From NCBI GenBank assembly GCA_900323505.1, contig OOIN01000036.1, positions 186,001-250,000 of the forward strand: 64,000 bases of DNA. Direction: 5' to 3'. Source of the DNA: Ustilago trichophora. Its lineage: Eukaryota; Basidiomycota; Ustilaginomycetes; Ustilaginales; Ustilaginaceae. Of the stretch, positions 52,627-62,845 are shown in pieces (position 1 is the stretch's first letter; every line of letters starts with the position of its first letter). Under the pieces are notes generated by a model. The model had not been told where the DNA came from. It saw only the letters and a program-made list of their open reading frames with translations, and did no database searches. The translations under genes and the position numbers were made by a program.

Positions 52627-53093
52627 TGAGCAATGGTCGAACTTAAAACTTGTACTCTCGGCACTTTTGCGTGAAAATTGCAAAACGTTGTCCACCACGC
52701 TGCGCAGATGGTTCCGACGGCGTGCGGAGGCGGAACGACAAAACGGCTCGACCAGACGAGTTGAGCTGAAATTTGAACTGAGCCGACGTGGAACACAAAG
52801 CGCTGAAGTTCAAGTGTGGAAAGGGCCGATCAAACTGCGGATGAGCTTTGTTGTGCGGATGAGCTTTGTTGAGCTTTGTTGTACGGAAACAGCTAAGCCT
52901 CGTTACAGCGACGTGTAGTGATTCGTAGCCTGTCCTCATCGTCTATATAATCACCTGTACTTCCTTTCCTCGACCCTTCCCTCCAACTCCAATCTCACCT
53001 TCGTCTCCATCTGGACCTCCCTCCAGGCTAGCTTCCCATCATCAACACGTTCCCACCTATCACACCTTTCAACACTCAAAGTCAATCTCCTTC
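52627..53093. promoter_or_regulatory. Promoter region of the orphan gene, with tandem 18-mer and TATA box
   Basis: Ribokinase 3' flank followed by a well-formed promoter: two perfect tandem copies of TGCGGATGAGCTTTGTTG (52836-52871) plus a partial third, TATATAAT at 52944-52951, then a pyrimidine-rich leader to the ATG at 53094. It is the only clear TATA box I found placed near a start in this window. Confidence 0.65.
52836..52882. repeat. 18-bp tandem repeat, about 2.5 copies
   Basis: TGCGGATGAGCTTTGTTG at 52836-52853 and 52854-52871, then AGCTTTGTTG. It lies about 75-110 bp upstream of a TATA box. Confidence 0.95.
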
Positions 53094-53627
53094 ATGACGG
53101 ACTCGACCACCCCCCTCAACCCTTGCTTCAACCTCTCTACTCGCCTGCCGATCTTCCAAGGTGTCCTGGAGGCACATGTCGCGTTCTCGAAAGGCCCTAT
53201 CTCGTATGACATGGTCACTATCCAGACTCTGCACAAGCTTGAGGATGAACAGTTCGAAGCTCTGAAGTCTGCAGCTTCCGCCCTCCAGATCTTCACCATT
53301 GTCCAGCAGGGACATTTCCGGCAGGGACGATTCGAAGAGGAGGGAGACCCTCGGAACATCAACGATGTTTTTGATGCCATCGTCACCTTTAAGGTTCCTC
53401 GCAGTCAGGTCGATGCCATGCTGAAACGAGCCCGTCATCTGGTGGGAATTCAGAGTTACCTCATCCTAGACGATCTTAAGGACGAGCCTGCCGATATGAA
53501 AACTTCTGCTCCTTCTGCCGAGGCGACTCCTCCTTCTGAGCCTATCCCCACGAACGAACTTGCTCCTCCTTACAAACCTGGTCCTACTACCGAGCTTGCT
53601 CCTATCTCGGCTTGCGGCGAGGCCTAG
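53094..53627 (+). CDS. Orphan hypothetical protein, 177 aa
   Basis: Single-exon protein with no family I recognise. Residues 1-125 look folded and mixed alpha/beta (LPIFQGVLEAHVAFSKG; DMVTIQTLHKLEDEQFEALKSAASALQIFTIVQQGHF; DVFDAIVTFKVPRSQVDAMLKRARHLVG). Residues 126-177 are a Pro/Thr/Glu-rich tail with loose repeats (PSEPIPTNELAPPYKPGPTTELAP). There is no signal peptide or membrane span, so an intracellular protein. The upstream TATA box, tandem repeat and CT-rich leader argue that it is expressed, perhaps under regulation. It may be lineage-specific. Confidence 0.7.
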   Translation: MTDSTTPLNPCFNLSTRLPIFQGVLEAHVAFSKGPISYDMVTIQTLHKLEDEQFEALKSAASALQIFTIVQQGHFRQGRFEEEGDPRNINDVFDAIVTFKVPRSQVDAMLKRARHLVGIQSYLILDDLKDEPADMKTSAPSAEATPPSEPIPTNELAPPYKPGPTTELAPISACGEA

Positions 53628-54018
53628 GGGCTTTCCTTAGGGCGATGGCTTGAATTTTACCTTAGCAGTCTTGTGTGGCTCTCAACCGCAGGCAAGCGCG
53701 GACATAAAGCCCCCCTCACCCTTGCGTTCAACTTTGCTCAGCCTCGTCAATGGTGCGCTGTCACAGACTCCAATCCGCAGTACAAGTTCCATTCTTCCCC
53801 TGGCGCGAATTGATGTTCCCTCCTCTCCTCCTCTCAGTCTCACCTACAAGACTTGTCTTTCTCAATGTCAACCCGCCATCCTTTCAATCTCAATTCAGTC
53901 TCGAAAAAATTGATTCACTAGAACGATTCGCGTGTGAAAAAGAGAATGCAATTGCGAAGTGAACATGGCGTCAATCAAATCCAAGCGGATCGATTTGTAT
54001 ATGCTCGTCGAACAAAAA
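53628..54018. other. Convergent intergenic region, orphan gene / AAT2
   Basis: 391 bp with no supported gene. CT-rich on the plus strand around 53790-53900. Confidence 0.5.
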
Positions 54019-55374
54019 TTATTTGTTCTCACGAACAACCTTGTCGATCCAGCTAGCAACGTACTCGACATTGTTGGTAGTCAAACCAGCCATCGAGATA
54101 CGCGAGTTGGCAGTGAGGTAGATGTGACCCTCCTCGAGCAATCGCTTGCACTGGTTGGTGTTGAGGCCGAGGAAGGTGAACATGCCGATCTGCTTGAGGA
54201 TGTGGTCCCAGTTGCCTGGTGTTTGGAACTTCTTTGTGAGCAAGTCGAAGAGGCTCTGACGCATGGTAATAATGCGGCCTGCCATTTCCTGGACGTCCTT
54301 CTGCCACTGAGCGAAGAGCGAAGGATCTGTGAGAATCATCTTGACAACACGGGCACCGAAGGCTGGAGGGTTGGAGATTTCGGATCGCTGGATGGCGGCG
54401 AGCTGGGAGAAGACGGCTGCATTCTGTTCGGGAGTTGCCGAGACGACGTGGAGCGCACCGACACGCTCACCGTACAGACCGGCGTTCTTGGCGAAACTCT
54501 GGCAGATGAGCAAGGGAATGCTCTTGCGCGAAACAAAGTGACGAACTGCCCAAGCGTCACGGTCGAGATCACCCGAGGCGAAACCTTGGTAGGCGCAGTC
54601 GAAGAAGGCAAAGTGACCCTTCTCCACGAAGATGTCGGCAATTTGCTTCCACTGCTCTTGGGTGGGGTCGACGCCGGTAGGGTTGTGGGCGCAGGCGTGT
54701 AACAAGAAGACGCTCTGGTTCTTGGCCTGTTTCAAGGCGTTGGTGAAGCCGGCAAAGTCGAGGGCGATGGTCTTGGAGTCGTAGTAAGGGTAGTCGACGG
54801 GAGAGATGCCGACCGAGTTGAAGATGGCCTTGTGGTTGGCCCAGGTAGGATTTGAGATGTGGATCTGTCGCTCGACACCGAATGCCTGGTATTGGTAGAA
54901 TCGTTGGAGGAAGACAGCACCAAGGTGGTTGGCACCGGTACCGGAGATGGTCTGGACGGAAGCAACACGCTTCTCGGCAATGGCAGGAGAGTCGGCACCG
55001 AGAATAAGCTTGGCGGCAGCGTTGGTGAACTCGGGAAGACCAGTGATGGAAAGATACTCATGATCCACAGACTCATCTGCGATCAAATCGGCCTGCGCCT
55101 TCTTGACGGAGGGGAGGACGTAGGGCTTGCCGTTGTTGTCACGATAGGCACCGACACCGAGGTTGACCTTCTTGTCGTAGGTGTCGGCCTTGTAGGAAGC
55201 GGTCAGCTTGAAGATGCTATGGTGCGTGATGAATGAAGCAAGAGGTCAGAGATTGTCACAAGTAGACTAGAACCGAATCTAGACCCAAAACCCGAGTACT
55301 TACGCATCTTCGGGAGCCTGAGGGACGGCGCTCCACACAGCGAGAGCTGAAGAGTTTTGTTCGATAGAGCCCAT
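54019..55374 (-). CDS. AAT2: Aspartate aminotransferase, cytosolic type
   Basis: Exons 55374-55304 and 55216-54019 (phase 2) give 422 aa. PLP enzyme interconverting aspartate + 2-oxoglutarate and oxaloacetate + glutamate. Motifs: VNLGVGAYRDNNGKPYVLP near the N-terminus, ISGTGANHLGAVFL, HACAHNPTGVDPTQEQW, FFDCAYQGFASGDLDRDAWAVR, and SFAKNAGLYGERVGAL with the PLP lysine at about residue 267. Arg of NSRISMAGL binds the substrate carboxylate. The short N-terminus MGSIEQNSSALAVWSAVP has no mitochondrial character and the C-terminus RENK is not a PTS1, so cytosolic. The donor GCGTAAGT gives an immediate stop if unspliced. Confidence 0.95.
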
Positions 55375-56480
55375 TATGAAAGTGTTGTCAGCGCGCGAGT
55401 TCAGAGCGAGACGATATGTGGGAAGCCAAAGCCAGTGTGGTGGTGGTACGAAAGGAGGCTGTGCTCGATGACCAGGACAGGGGGCCAAGATAAGAGTGGG
55501 GCCGAAATAGTGGCACGGTGATCAAGCTCAGAAGAAACGCAGCAACGGTGACGAATTCCGAGGCAGCAGGCAGCAGCCAAACGTTGTGTTCTGCTGGTGC
55601 TGCTGCTGTTTTCGTTTGATGAGGTCCAAAATCTTGAGTCACTGTGCGGGCAGAGGGCAATGTGTGGCAGCGTGACCCTGCGCGAGATTGCCGACACGCG
55701 CACAAACCGCCCTGCAAACCCAAATTTCAATAGACCGGCGAAATCGCATCCAACTAGCTTCCCCCCGCAAAATATTCTCCCGCACGACACAGTTTCCTCT
55801 TTTGCCAGAGCCGGATGCTGACCACCGGTCCGGCATGGTTGCAACCTACATCGTGCGTAGTTGCAATGCTGCATCATCGAGATTCTCCACTCCCACAATG
55901 GTCTACTGAGCCAGTATCACTACATTGTCACCATCACCGCTACGCTGGCTTCGGAGAGTTTGGACGTAAAAATGAGCTTTGGTTGCTGATGCCTACTTAC
56001 CTGCTTGACTGATGCCGTTGGATCCAGAGATATGGCCCTGGATGTTGCCGAGACGGTTGGCTGCCATGTTTGCTCAACTTTCGTGTTGGGGGTCGCAAGC
56101 GAATCGTTTCGGCACGCAAATGTCAGGTAGCGTGACGCAGAATAGTTTACGGTGGATGTGGTTGGTCGAGCTAAGCCAAGGTGATGATAGTATAGAGGAA
56201 GATGGGAAGATGGAAAGATAGGAGATGGAGTAAGTCCACATTTAGGTGACCACCGGCTCAAAAGTGTCCCAGCGAGCAGTCGACGATGAAGCCGAAGACG
56301 AGAATCCTCCACGATCTAGGCATGCGCTCTGCAAGCGGATCGCTGGATGCGGGGTCTCAGGGATGAGCGTGAATTTGTCTTGTGAGAGCAGCCCACGCCA
56401 GCCAGATCGAGAAAATCGGAAGCCTTCGGATTTCAAAGCGCGCAAAACAGGGCTAAATCGGGAGACTCCATAACAATGTA
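55375..56480. other. Intergenic region between AAT2 and THOC1
   Basis: 1.1 kb on the 5' side of AAT2 (minus) and 3' side of THOC1 (minus). Several frames are open for up to 165 codons but are Cys/Ser/Arg-rich without family signal, so I do not call a gene. Confidence 0.5.
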
Positions 56481-58748
56481 TCAGAAGCTCTCTAAACGAG
56501 CTTGCGTGGGTTTTGGTTTCGGATTTCGCTCCTCTTCCATCGCACTCAACAACCCTTGGATGTTCTCTGGTCGATCAGGCTTTCCAAACAGATGCAGATT
56601 ATCCCGACTCGCAACCCTTAGCGCCCTCCATGCCAAACTCTGCATCGTCTCAATCGTCATTTGCACTCGCTCATCTTTCGCCAACTTATCCTGCTCCTCT
56701 TTGTTCAACTCTGCCTCAGCGATTTCAGGATCGATGCCAAGCTGCTTTTTCCGTAGGTCGAGCTTCGTCTTTTCCCGCATGATCGACTTGTTGTAATGCT
56801 CCAGACTCGGAATGGGCGGCACGAATTCGAGCTCTTCCAGTCCGTCCGTTGCCACGGTCTCGTATTCACCCATTTCGTTCTCGACCCGTCGTGTGCCTGG
56901 GACAGGGGGTTTCAGACCGTCTCGCCAGAGTTCAGATAGTGCGGCAGTGCCGAGTTTGTGAGGATACGGCTCGGGTCTGCGCAGAAGTAAAGCTCGTGCA
57001 GAGGCAAACTGCGCAATCTGGTCGGGGGTAAGAGGTGGCTTCTCGATCGAGGGGCACGATTCCGTCTTCCACCGAATCCAGTTGGCTTCCCGCTTCAGAA
57101 CTTCGAGTACTGACTCGAGGAAGAGTCGTCCGTCAGGCTGGATCTCGCGGATCAGCGCCTGGATCTCGCGCCATGTGGAGCGGATCCAACGCTCGTCAGC
57201 TTCTTCCAGGGTGAAGAGCGCTTGCAACGTCTTGTTCTTCCAGTCCTTCCAGCTTTCCTTGGCTACCGGTGTGAAGGAGAGCAGATATTGGAATAGGACA
57301 AGGTATTGAACCAAGATGTGCTTACGGAAAGACGTGTCCCTGATCTCGTATTCGAAAAGCTTGCGCCCAGTAAGATACGTCGGGAAGAAGTGAACGCCGT
57401 CAGCTACGGCCATCTCGTCTGCTTCTTCTTCATCCTCGACCATGGCTGCGTCGGTGCCTGGGCCATCAATCTTGACTCCATCTACAATGTCGGGCCGGGT
57501 GCGTTTTCTTGGCGGCTCTTCGCCCGTCTTTCCTATTGATTTGCCGACAAAATATCCGGTGTTTGGCGCTCCGTTGCTGCTTCCTCTCTTGTTAGACAAA
57601 GGAGTTGCACTGCCAGAGTTGGCTTGCGAAGCGTTGGTATCGCGTTTGTTCCTGGCTGTCTTCGCCTCTTCGGCACTTGCTGCTCCTGCTAGCTCTTTCT
57701 CGCGCTTGGTCACTGCACTGAAAAGTTTGAGAATCTTGGCAGTGCTGATTCGCAGCTCTGCCATGGCGCCCTTGGCTCCATCGGGGGCGGGGTCCTCGTC
57801 GGTATTGTGATCTGCTTCACCCACATCGGCTGGAGTGACACTTCTTGTAGAAGGACGTGATGAGTCCTGAGCACCCATAAGCAGTGGTGGATTCGAAAAG
57901 AAGCGCTGCACCTTCCAGAAGAGTTCGTAGAAGTCGTAGTCCACCTTGAAGATCTGATCCCTCTCGTCTTTGTCATCGCTGGCAACAGCCGCATCTTCTT
58001 CGCCCTCGATATCGTCCTCAATATGCGTTTTGTTCTCAACATTAAAGTCTCCGCGAAGGTTGACACCACTCCTCTCGCCAAGTGGAAAGACCTTGGCGAG
58101 CAAGCTGAGAATGCGACCTGCAAACACGGTGTGCTGTCGCGAGGGCTTGGAGAGCCGTCTAAGCAGTTCATTACAGGTACGTAGCAATACCAAGCCCTTG
58201 CCTCGTGTCGGGTGAAGGTCGATAGTGAGAGGCTTGACGCGCGATTCTGTGTATGCGAACAGCCGCGAGCATGTCGCAATGGGCTGGCTTTCGATGAGCT
58301 CTTCTAGGAGTGACAGTGACAACGTCGGGTCGACCAAGTCGTGGAGGGAGAGCACCAGGATAGCATCAAGACGATTGAATGTAGAGACAAGCTCGCTTTG
58401 CAGAGTGTCGCTGTTACTGCTTCCGATTCCTTGGTTGGCGGTCAACCCTGATGGGTCTTCGAGCACGACTTTGCGGAGTTCATTGTTGCTAATCTCGAGG
58501 CATAGATTCCTTACCCGCACTTCGGGACCATCTTTTTCAGCAGTCGAGAGGCCTTCTACGATGCCAAAGGCTTCATTTACGTCCGTTGTTTCGACAAGAG
58601 GCTTGAGAGTGTCGTGAAGCTGGCTGAAGGGCAGGAGAAGTTGTGGTGGATGAGCTGCTCGAAGGTTGGAGAGGGCAGCGAGTAGAGAAGGGACAAGCTC
58701 GGTCAGGCACTGGCGAAGCCTGTCCACAGCCGTTTCTGATAGGCTCAT
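56481..58748 (-). CDS. THOC1: THO complex subunit 1 (Hpr1/THOC1)
   Basis: Single-exon 755 aa from the ATG at 58748 (MSLSETAVDRL); the frame is open 13 codons further but only from TTG. The THOC1 core is recognisable: FEYEIRDTSFRKHILVQYLVLFQYLLSF, then SWKDWKNKTLQALFTLEEADERWIRSTWREIQALIREI, FLESVLEVLKREANWIRWKTESCP, and the C-terminal LEFVPPIPSLEHYNKSIMREKTKLD. It lacks the C-terminal death domain of animal THOC1. The middle is acidic and disordered with basic KRTR patches. THO packages nascent mRNA and couples transcription to export. It is divergent from Y14 across 275 bp. Confidence 0.87.
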   Translation of the reverse strand: MSLSETAVDRLRQCLTELVPSLLAALSNLRAAHPPQLLLPFSQLHDTLKPLVETTDVNEAFGIVEGLSTAEKDGPEVRVRNLCLEISNNELRKVVLEDPSGLTANQGIGSSNSDTLQSELVSTFNRLDAILVLSLHDLVDPTLSLSLLEELIESQPIATCSRLFAYTESRVKPLTIDLHPTRGKGLVLLRTCNELLRRLSKPSRQHTVFAGRILSLLAKVFPLGERSGVNLRGDFNVENKTHIEDDIEGEEDAAVASDDKDERDQIFKVDYDFYELFWKVQRFFSNPPLLMGAQDSSRPSTRSVTPADVGEADHNTDEDPAPDGAKGAMAELRISTAKILKLFSAVTKREKELAGAASAEEAKTARNKRDTNASQANSGSATPLSNKRGSSNGAPNTGYFVGKSIGKTGEEPPRKRTRPDIVDGVKIDGPGTDAAMVEDEEEADEMAVADGVHFFPTYLTGRKLFEYEIRDTSFRKHILVQYLVLFQYLLSFTPVAKESWKDWKNKTLQALFTLEEADERWIRSTWREIQALIREIQPDGRLFLESVLEVLKREANWIRWKTESCPSIEKPPLTPDQIAQFASARALLLRRPEPYPHKLGTAALSELWRDGLKPPVPGTRRVENEMGEYETVATDGLEELEFVPPIPSLEHYNKSIMREKTKLDLRKKQLGIDPEIAEAELNKEEQDKLAKDERVQMTIETMQSLAWRALRVASRDNLHLFGKPDRPENIQGLLSAMEEERNPKPKPTQARLESF

Positions 58749-59023
58749 GCCGAAGTGGAAGGTGCGCAGCCGCCGTTCAGATGGCAAGTGAGCAAGGTGT
58801 GTTGGGAAAGATCAAGAGGGTTTGGCACTGAGGCGCGAGTTGTGCGTCTTCTGACAGAGATCTCGGGACACGGTCTAAATTTGCGGACCCTTGCTCCACT
58901 TGCGCACCTCTCCAAACAGGCCCCGAGCCAAACGCACGCGCTCCGACACTTTCTTCTTGTTCTTCGACCACCTCAAAGGCATCGACTGAAGCTCCCATCT
59001 CCGGAAGCTGACACCAGGACAAG
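58749..59023. promoter_or_regulatory. Short divergent promoter, THOC1 / Y14
   Basis: 275 bp separate the two start codons, so both genes of mRNP biogenesis must share this DNA for initiation. No TATA box or known element recognised. Confidence 0.55.
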
Positions 59024-59814
59024 ATGCCGGAAGACGAGATCAAGATGGAAGACGACAGAGCAGCCGATGCGGTTGACGACGTCGACATGGACGATGGTAA
59101 GCACTCGTAGCGCATCGAAACTCCAACTCTTGAGCTAGGTTGTCTTCTAACACATCTTCTCATCCGTTCTCTCGCATATAGACCCGAACGTCAAGCGAAG
59201 AGGAAGGGGTTTCGACCCTCGAGGCAGCGGTGCAGCATCCGAAGGTGTGAAGACGGGCAACTTCGAATCACTAGACGAGACCGCGGATAGCGGCGCCCGC
59301 GCTGTCAAATGTAAGTAGCATCTGCAGACCTCAGCCAAACTCGAATCACATTGCTGACCTCAGGCTTCTGCGTCTTTCCATCTCTGTAGCCGTGGAAGGA
59401 TGGGTTATTGTCGTGACCAACATTCACGAAGAAGCGACCGAAGAGGAAGTCATCGACAAGTTCTTGGATTATGGCTCCGTAAAGAGTTGCCATCTCAACC
59501 TCGACCGACGTACGGGCTACGTAAAGGTAAGTACGACTCTGAAAACTCTCCTTGATCTCCAACAGAGCCTGACTGATCATACTCTCTCCAAATTTGTAAT
59601 GTTACTTGACTAGGGATATGCTCTACTAGAGTTCGCCGAGCAGGAAGAGGCGCAGGCGGCAATACAGGCATGTAGCGAAGGGCTCACATTGCTGGACCAG
59701 GATCTCAGAGCCGACTTTGCGTTTGTCAAGCCACCATCTGGCGGCGCTGCGGCTCGTGGTGCAGGATCAAGGCGAGCAGCAAACCGAGACCGTAGCCGTA
59801 GCCCAGGCAGGTGA
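59024..59814 (+). CDS. RBM8A: Exon junction complex core RNA-binding protein Y14 (RBM8A)
   Basis: Four exons, 59024-59096, 59182-59310, 59390-59526 and 59614-59814, give 179 aa, typical for Y14. The acidic N-terminus ([15 protein letters not shown]) is followed by [13 protein letters not shown]. The RRM has RNP2 WVIVVTNI and RNP1 split by intron 3 (GYVK / GYALLEF), and the C-terminal FAFVKPPSG and RSRSPGR tail. Y14 pairs with Mago and locks eIF4A3 onto spliced mRNA; its RRM surface mainly binds Mago. It is the most intron-rich gene in this window. All splice sites are GT-AG and the frame closes exactly. Confidence 0.95.
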
Positions 59815-60452
59815 TGCTCTCACTACGGTTTCCCAACTCGTATCGTCCAGACCTCGTGATGATCTTGTTTATATCTTGCCTTCCATTCCAGACTATGACT
59901 GTACTTGTACCCGATATTACCATGCCGTATGAAAGATTGCTCCTTGACGATCACAGCTGCCAGGACAGTGTTGCGACCTGGTCAAACGATGAGAAAGCTC
60001 GAATGAGATTGAAAAAGCAGAATCAAAAATCGCGCCTTAAATTCAGCTACACAAAAGTCGACCTTGATATCTCTTGGCTCGTTATGCCTTGGTCATGATC
60101 CTTGATCAGAATACGACGATGGTATTGAGGGCAGAGACTCGCACTCTGGTCCTCGCTTTACGTGAACCCACCGCCAAGTGCCATTGAATACAGGTGGAAG
60201 AGTTGGAAGACCGAACAAAGTGCTGAATCGAGCCAAAGATGGGTCGCTTATGTAAGCAACAGCGTGATCGCTCCGTAATTCCAACCTCCACCGCGTCTTG
60301 GGCTTGGGCCGCGCAGCTCGAACCAACACTCGCCTTCCTATCCACTCACCTGCATCTCTTCACCATCTTCACCTTTACACAGGTACCATCCTCACGGCAG
60401 ACACATTTCTTGGATATCATACACATAGACTACAACAGTCGACTTCGCCACC
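59815..60452. other. Intergenic region before RPN7
   Basis: 638 bp with Y14 3' flank and RPN7 promoter. No gene or known element seen. Confidence 0.5.
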
Positions 60453-61731
60453 ATGGACGAGGAAACAGTCCAGCCAATCCCCAACCTCAAGCTGCAGCAG
60501 CACCTGTTCCTGCTCGCACACCATGCACAGCATCTGCCATCGTCCTCGCTGCAGGCTTCGCAACAAGCGCTACTCGAAGGCATCGAAAAGGATGAGATGG
60601 CACCATACTACCAGCTCATCCTCAGCGACGCTTCGCTCAAAGGGCTGTTGAAGGAGGACAAGTCGTTGCTCAAGCGACTTGAGGCTAAGAACAAGGAGGA
60701 GCTGCAGAAGCTCGATGAGAAGCAGAAGGAGGTGGAGGAGAATGAAGGAGAGATGGAAATCAACGGCGTGCTTCGTCAGCGAGCCGCATACTATGCAAAG
60801 ATCGGTGACAAGGAGAAGGCATTGGAGGCGCACAACCTCGCCGTATCGAAGGGTGCAGGACTTGGGTCAAAGTTGGATCTGACACTGACAAAGGTGCGAA
60901 TTGGTCTCTTCTTTGGCGATACCGATGTTGTGACCACATCCATCGCTGAGGCCAAGAAGTTGGTGGAGGAGGGAGGTGACTGGGAGCGAAGGAACCGACT
61001 CAAGGTGTACGAAGGTCTGCACTTGCTTTCGATTCGTGACTTCAAAGCCGGGGGACAGCTCTTCCTTGATGCCCTCAGCACATTCTCAGCAACCGAACTG
61101 ATCGACTACAACGGGTTCATCACACTCACCGTTCTCGCCAACGCGCTGACGCTCAAGCGAACCGATTTTAAGAAGAAGATCATCGACTCGCCCGAAGTTC
61201 TCCAAGTTATCGACGAGATCCCTCACCTTCGATACTTTGTCACCAGCCTGTATGCCTGCGAATATGGCAACTTCTTCCGCGCTTTGGCAGATGTCGAACA
61301 GACCCACATTCTCACGTCGCGCGCCCTGCACCAGCACGCCCGATACTACGTCAGAGAGATGCGCATCATTGCCTACTCGCAGCTGCTCGAGAGCTACCAG
61401 TCGCTTTCGATCGACAACATGGCAACAGCTTTCGGCGTTTCGGGCGACTTCATCGACAGCGAATTGTCAAGGTTCATCTCGTCCGGTCGGCTGCCAGCGG
61501 TGATCGACAAGGTGCACGGGATCGTAGAGACGCGTAGGCCGGATCACAAGAACGCACAGTACACCAAGATCATCAAGGAGGGCGATCTCTTGCTCAGTAA
61601 GTAGACCACGACAGATTCCGAAATTTGCGATAGCATTGGCTTGGCTCAGATTGCTGACTTTGTTTGTTGCTCATTGCATGTGACCTGCTGGAACAGATTC
61701 GTTGCAAAAGCTTTCGCGAACCGCCTTGTAG
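60453..61731 (+). CDS. RPN7: 26S proteasome lid subunit Rpn7 (PSMD6)
   Basis: Exons 60453-61596 and 61697-61731 (phase 1) give 392 aa, against 389 in human PSMD6. TPR-like helices (RAAYYAKIGDKEKALEAHNLAVSK; RIGLFFGDTDVVTTSIAEAKKLVEEGGDWERRNRLKVYEGLH; SIRDFKAGGQLFLDALSTF) lead into the PCI domain (YYVREMRIIAYSQLLESYQSLSIDNMATAFGVSGDFIDSELSRFI). The small last exon restores the conserved end GDLLLNSLQKLSRTAL, which packs in the lid helical bundle. Unspliced, the protein would stop two codons past the donor. CSN1 at 21535-23163 is its COP9 paralogue. Confidence 0.96.
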
Positions 61732-61965
61732 ATCGCATTCACGTCTAGTCCAGCAACATGCAGTTCTCGCAACCGACTGGACCCGTGATGTGTCAAGTTG
61801 CGCTGTGAGGTATTATGCGTGTGTATACGAGGCACAAGGTGCCCAGCTCTTTCTTCCACTGGCGGTAATATATTTTGTACATGTAATGTGACAAGTCGAG
61901 ATTGAGCGATTTGCGTTTGCTTGGTGGGAGAGAGTGAGCATTAGCACTCTTGCTGCGAGATACGA

Positions 61966-62845
61966 TTAGTCGACCTCGACGAGGCTATTGAACCAAGACA
62001 TCAGAGGAAAAGAGAGAGAAATAGAGACGAACGTCAGTGCTTGTACCATTTCTCTTTCGATTCCAGCACCACCTGATGATGCTGCTGAGGGGCGATTTAC
62101 TTACTGGTACGAAGGGGCATCGAGCTGCTCTGCACCCTTGAGGAAAGGAATAGCGACGACGAAGACGTATTCGACGACCTTGCTTCCACACTTGTTGACC
62201 AGCTCTCCTGCGGCCTTTGCGCTACCACCGGTTGCGATCAAATCGTCAATGACGAGCACGCGCGAGTTGGGAGCGAGAGCGTCCTTCTGCATCTCGAATA
62301 CGTCCTCTCCGTATTCCTTCATGTAGGATGCCTGAACGCACTCTCCGGGTAGCTTGCCGACTTTGCGAACGGGGACGAAGCCGCATCCCAATCGCTGGGC
62401 GATGGCGGGGCCGAGGAGGAAGCCTCGAGCGTCGAGACCAACAACGGCGTCGATCTTGCGAGTGCCGTAGGACTTGGCGCCGGGTTCCAAGGGGGTGGAA
62501 GTCTGGGTGGGGGCAGGGGTAGAGTCGTCGAGAGAAGGGATGGTGTGGGTGAAAATGTGCGAGACAATGTTGGTGATGAGCAACTCGAAGGCGAGCGGGT
62601 CGCGAAGGACGGGGAGGATGTCACAGAATCGAATGCCCTTCTTGGGATAATCGTCGTAGAAGCCTGTCATAACGCCAAGTGGGAGCATTGTAACACATCA
62701 GATGAGATTTTGTTAAGCGTGGTGTGGCTTGGCATGTGACACAAGGTTGTGCCACAAGGCTAGGTTAGGTTAGGTTAGGTTAGGCTAGGTGCAGCGGGAT
62801 GTATGACTTACGGAATAGCGACTTTAGATGAGCAACGTCCGACAT
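61966..62845 (-). CDS. APT1: Adenine phosphoribosyltransferase
   Basis: Exons 62845-62812, 62663-62105 and 61984-61966 give 203 aa. It converts adenine + PRPP to AMP (purine salvage). Motifs: MSDVAHLKSLF leading over intron 1 into YDDYPKKGIRFCDI, then VVGLDARGFLLGPAIAQRLGCGFVPVRKVGKLPGE, and the PRPP loop RVLVIDDLIATGGSA. A Pro/Thr-rich insert of about 30 residues (SLDDSTPAPTQTSTPLEPGAK) precedes the GLDARGF motif and is absent from yeast and human enzymes. The last exon adds HLVEVD after APSY, which resembles the usual family end; if intron 2 is kept, TAA inside the donor ends the protein at APSYQ (198 aa). The 19-bp final exon is therefore my inference. Confidence 0.9.
62761..62790 (-). repeat. 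ACCTA pentamer array inside APRT intron 1
   Basis: Six tandem 5-bp units, TAGGT on the plus strand with one TAGGC. On the sense strand of APRT they read CCTAACCTAACC and so on, giving four copies of CTAAC, the fungal intron branch-site consensus, starting about 28 nt from the 5' splice site of a 148-bp intron. Confidence 0.9.

Noticed and set aside
55401..55898. 165-codon minus-strand frame upstream of AAT2
   Set aside because: Cys/Arg-rich random-looking product that overlaps the AAT2 promoter; no splice partner found.
62761..62790. Interstitial telomere repeat
   Set aside because: The unit is the pentamer TAGGT, not the fungal telomeric hexamer TTAGGG, and it lies inside an intron of a housekeeping gene.
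54019..62845. Hidden peroxisomal targeting by read-through or alternative splicing in AAT2, ribokinase, APRT or RPN7
   Set aside because: Smut fungi are known to use such cryptic PTS1 signals, so I read past the stops of AAT2 and ribokinase and checked the spliced and unspliced ends of APRT and RPN7; none ends in an SKL-like tripeptide.
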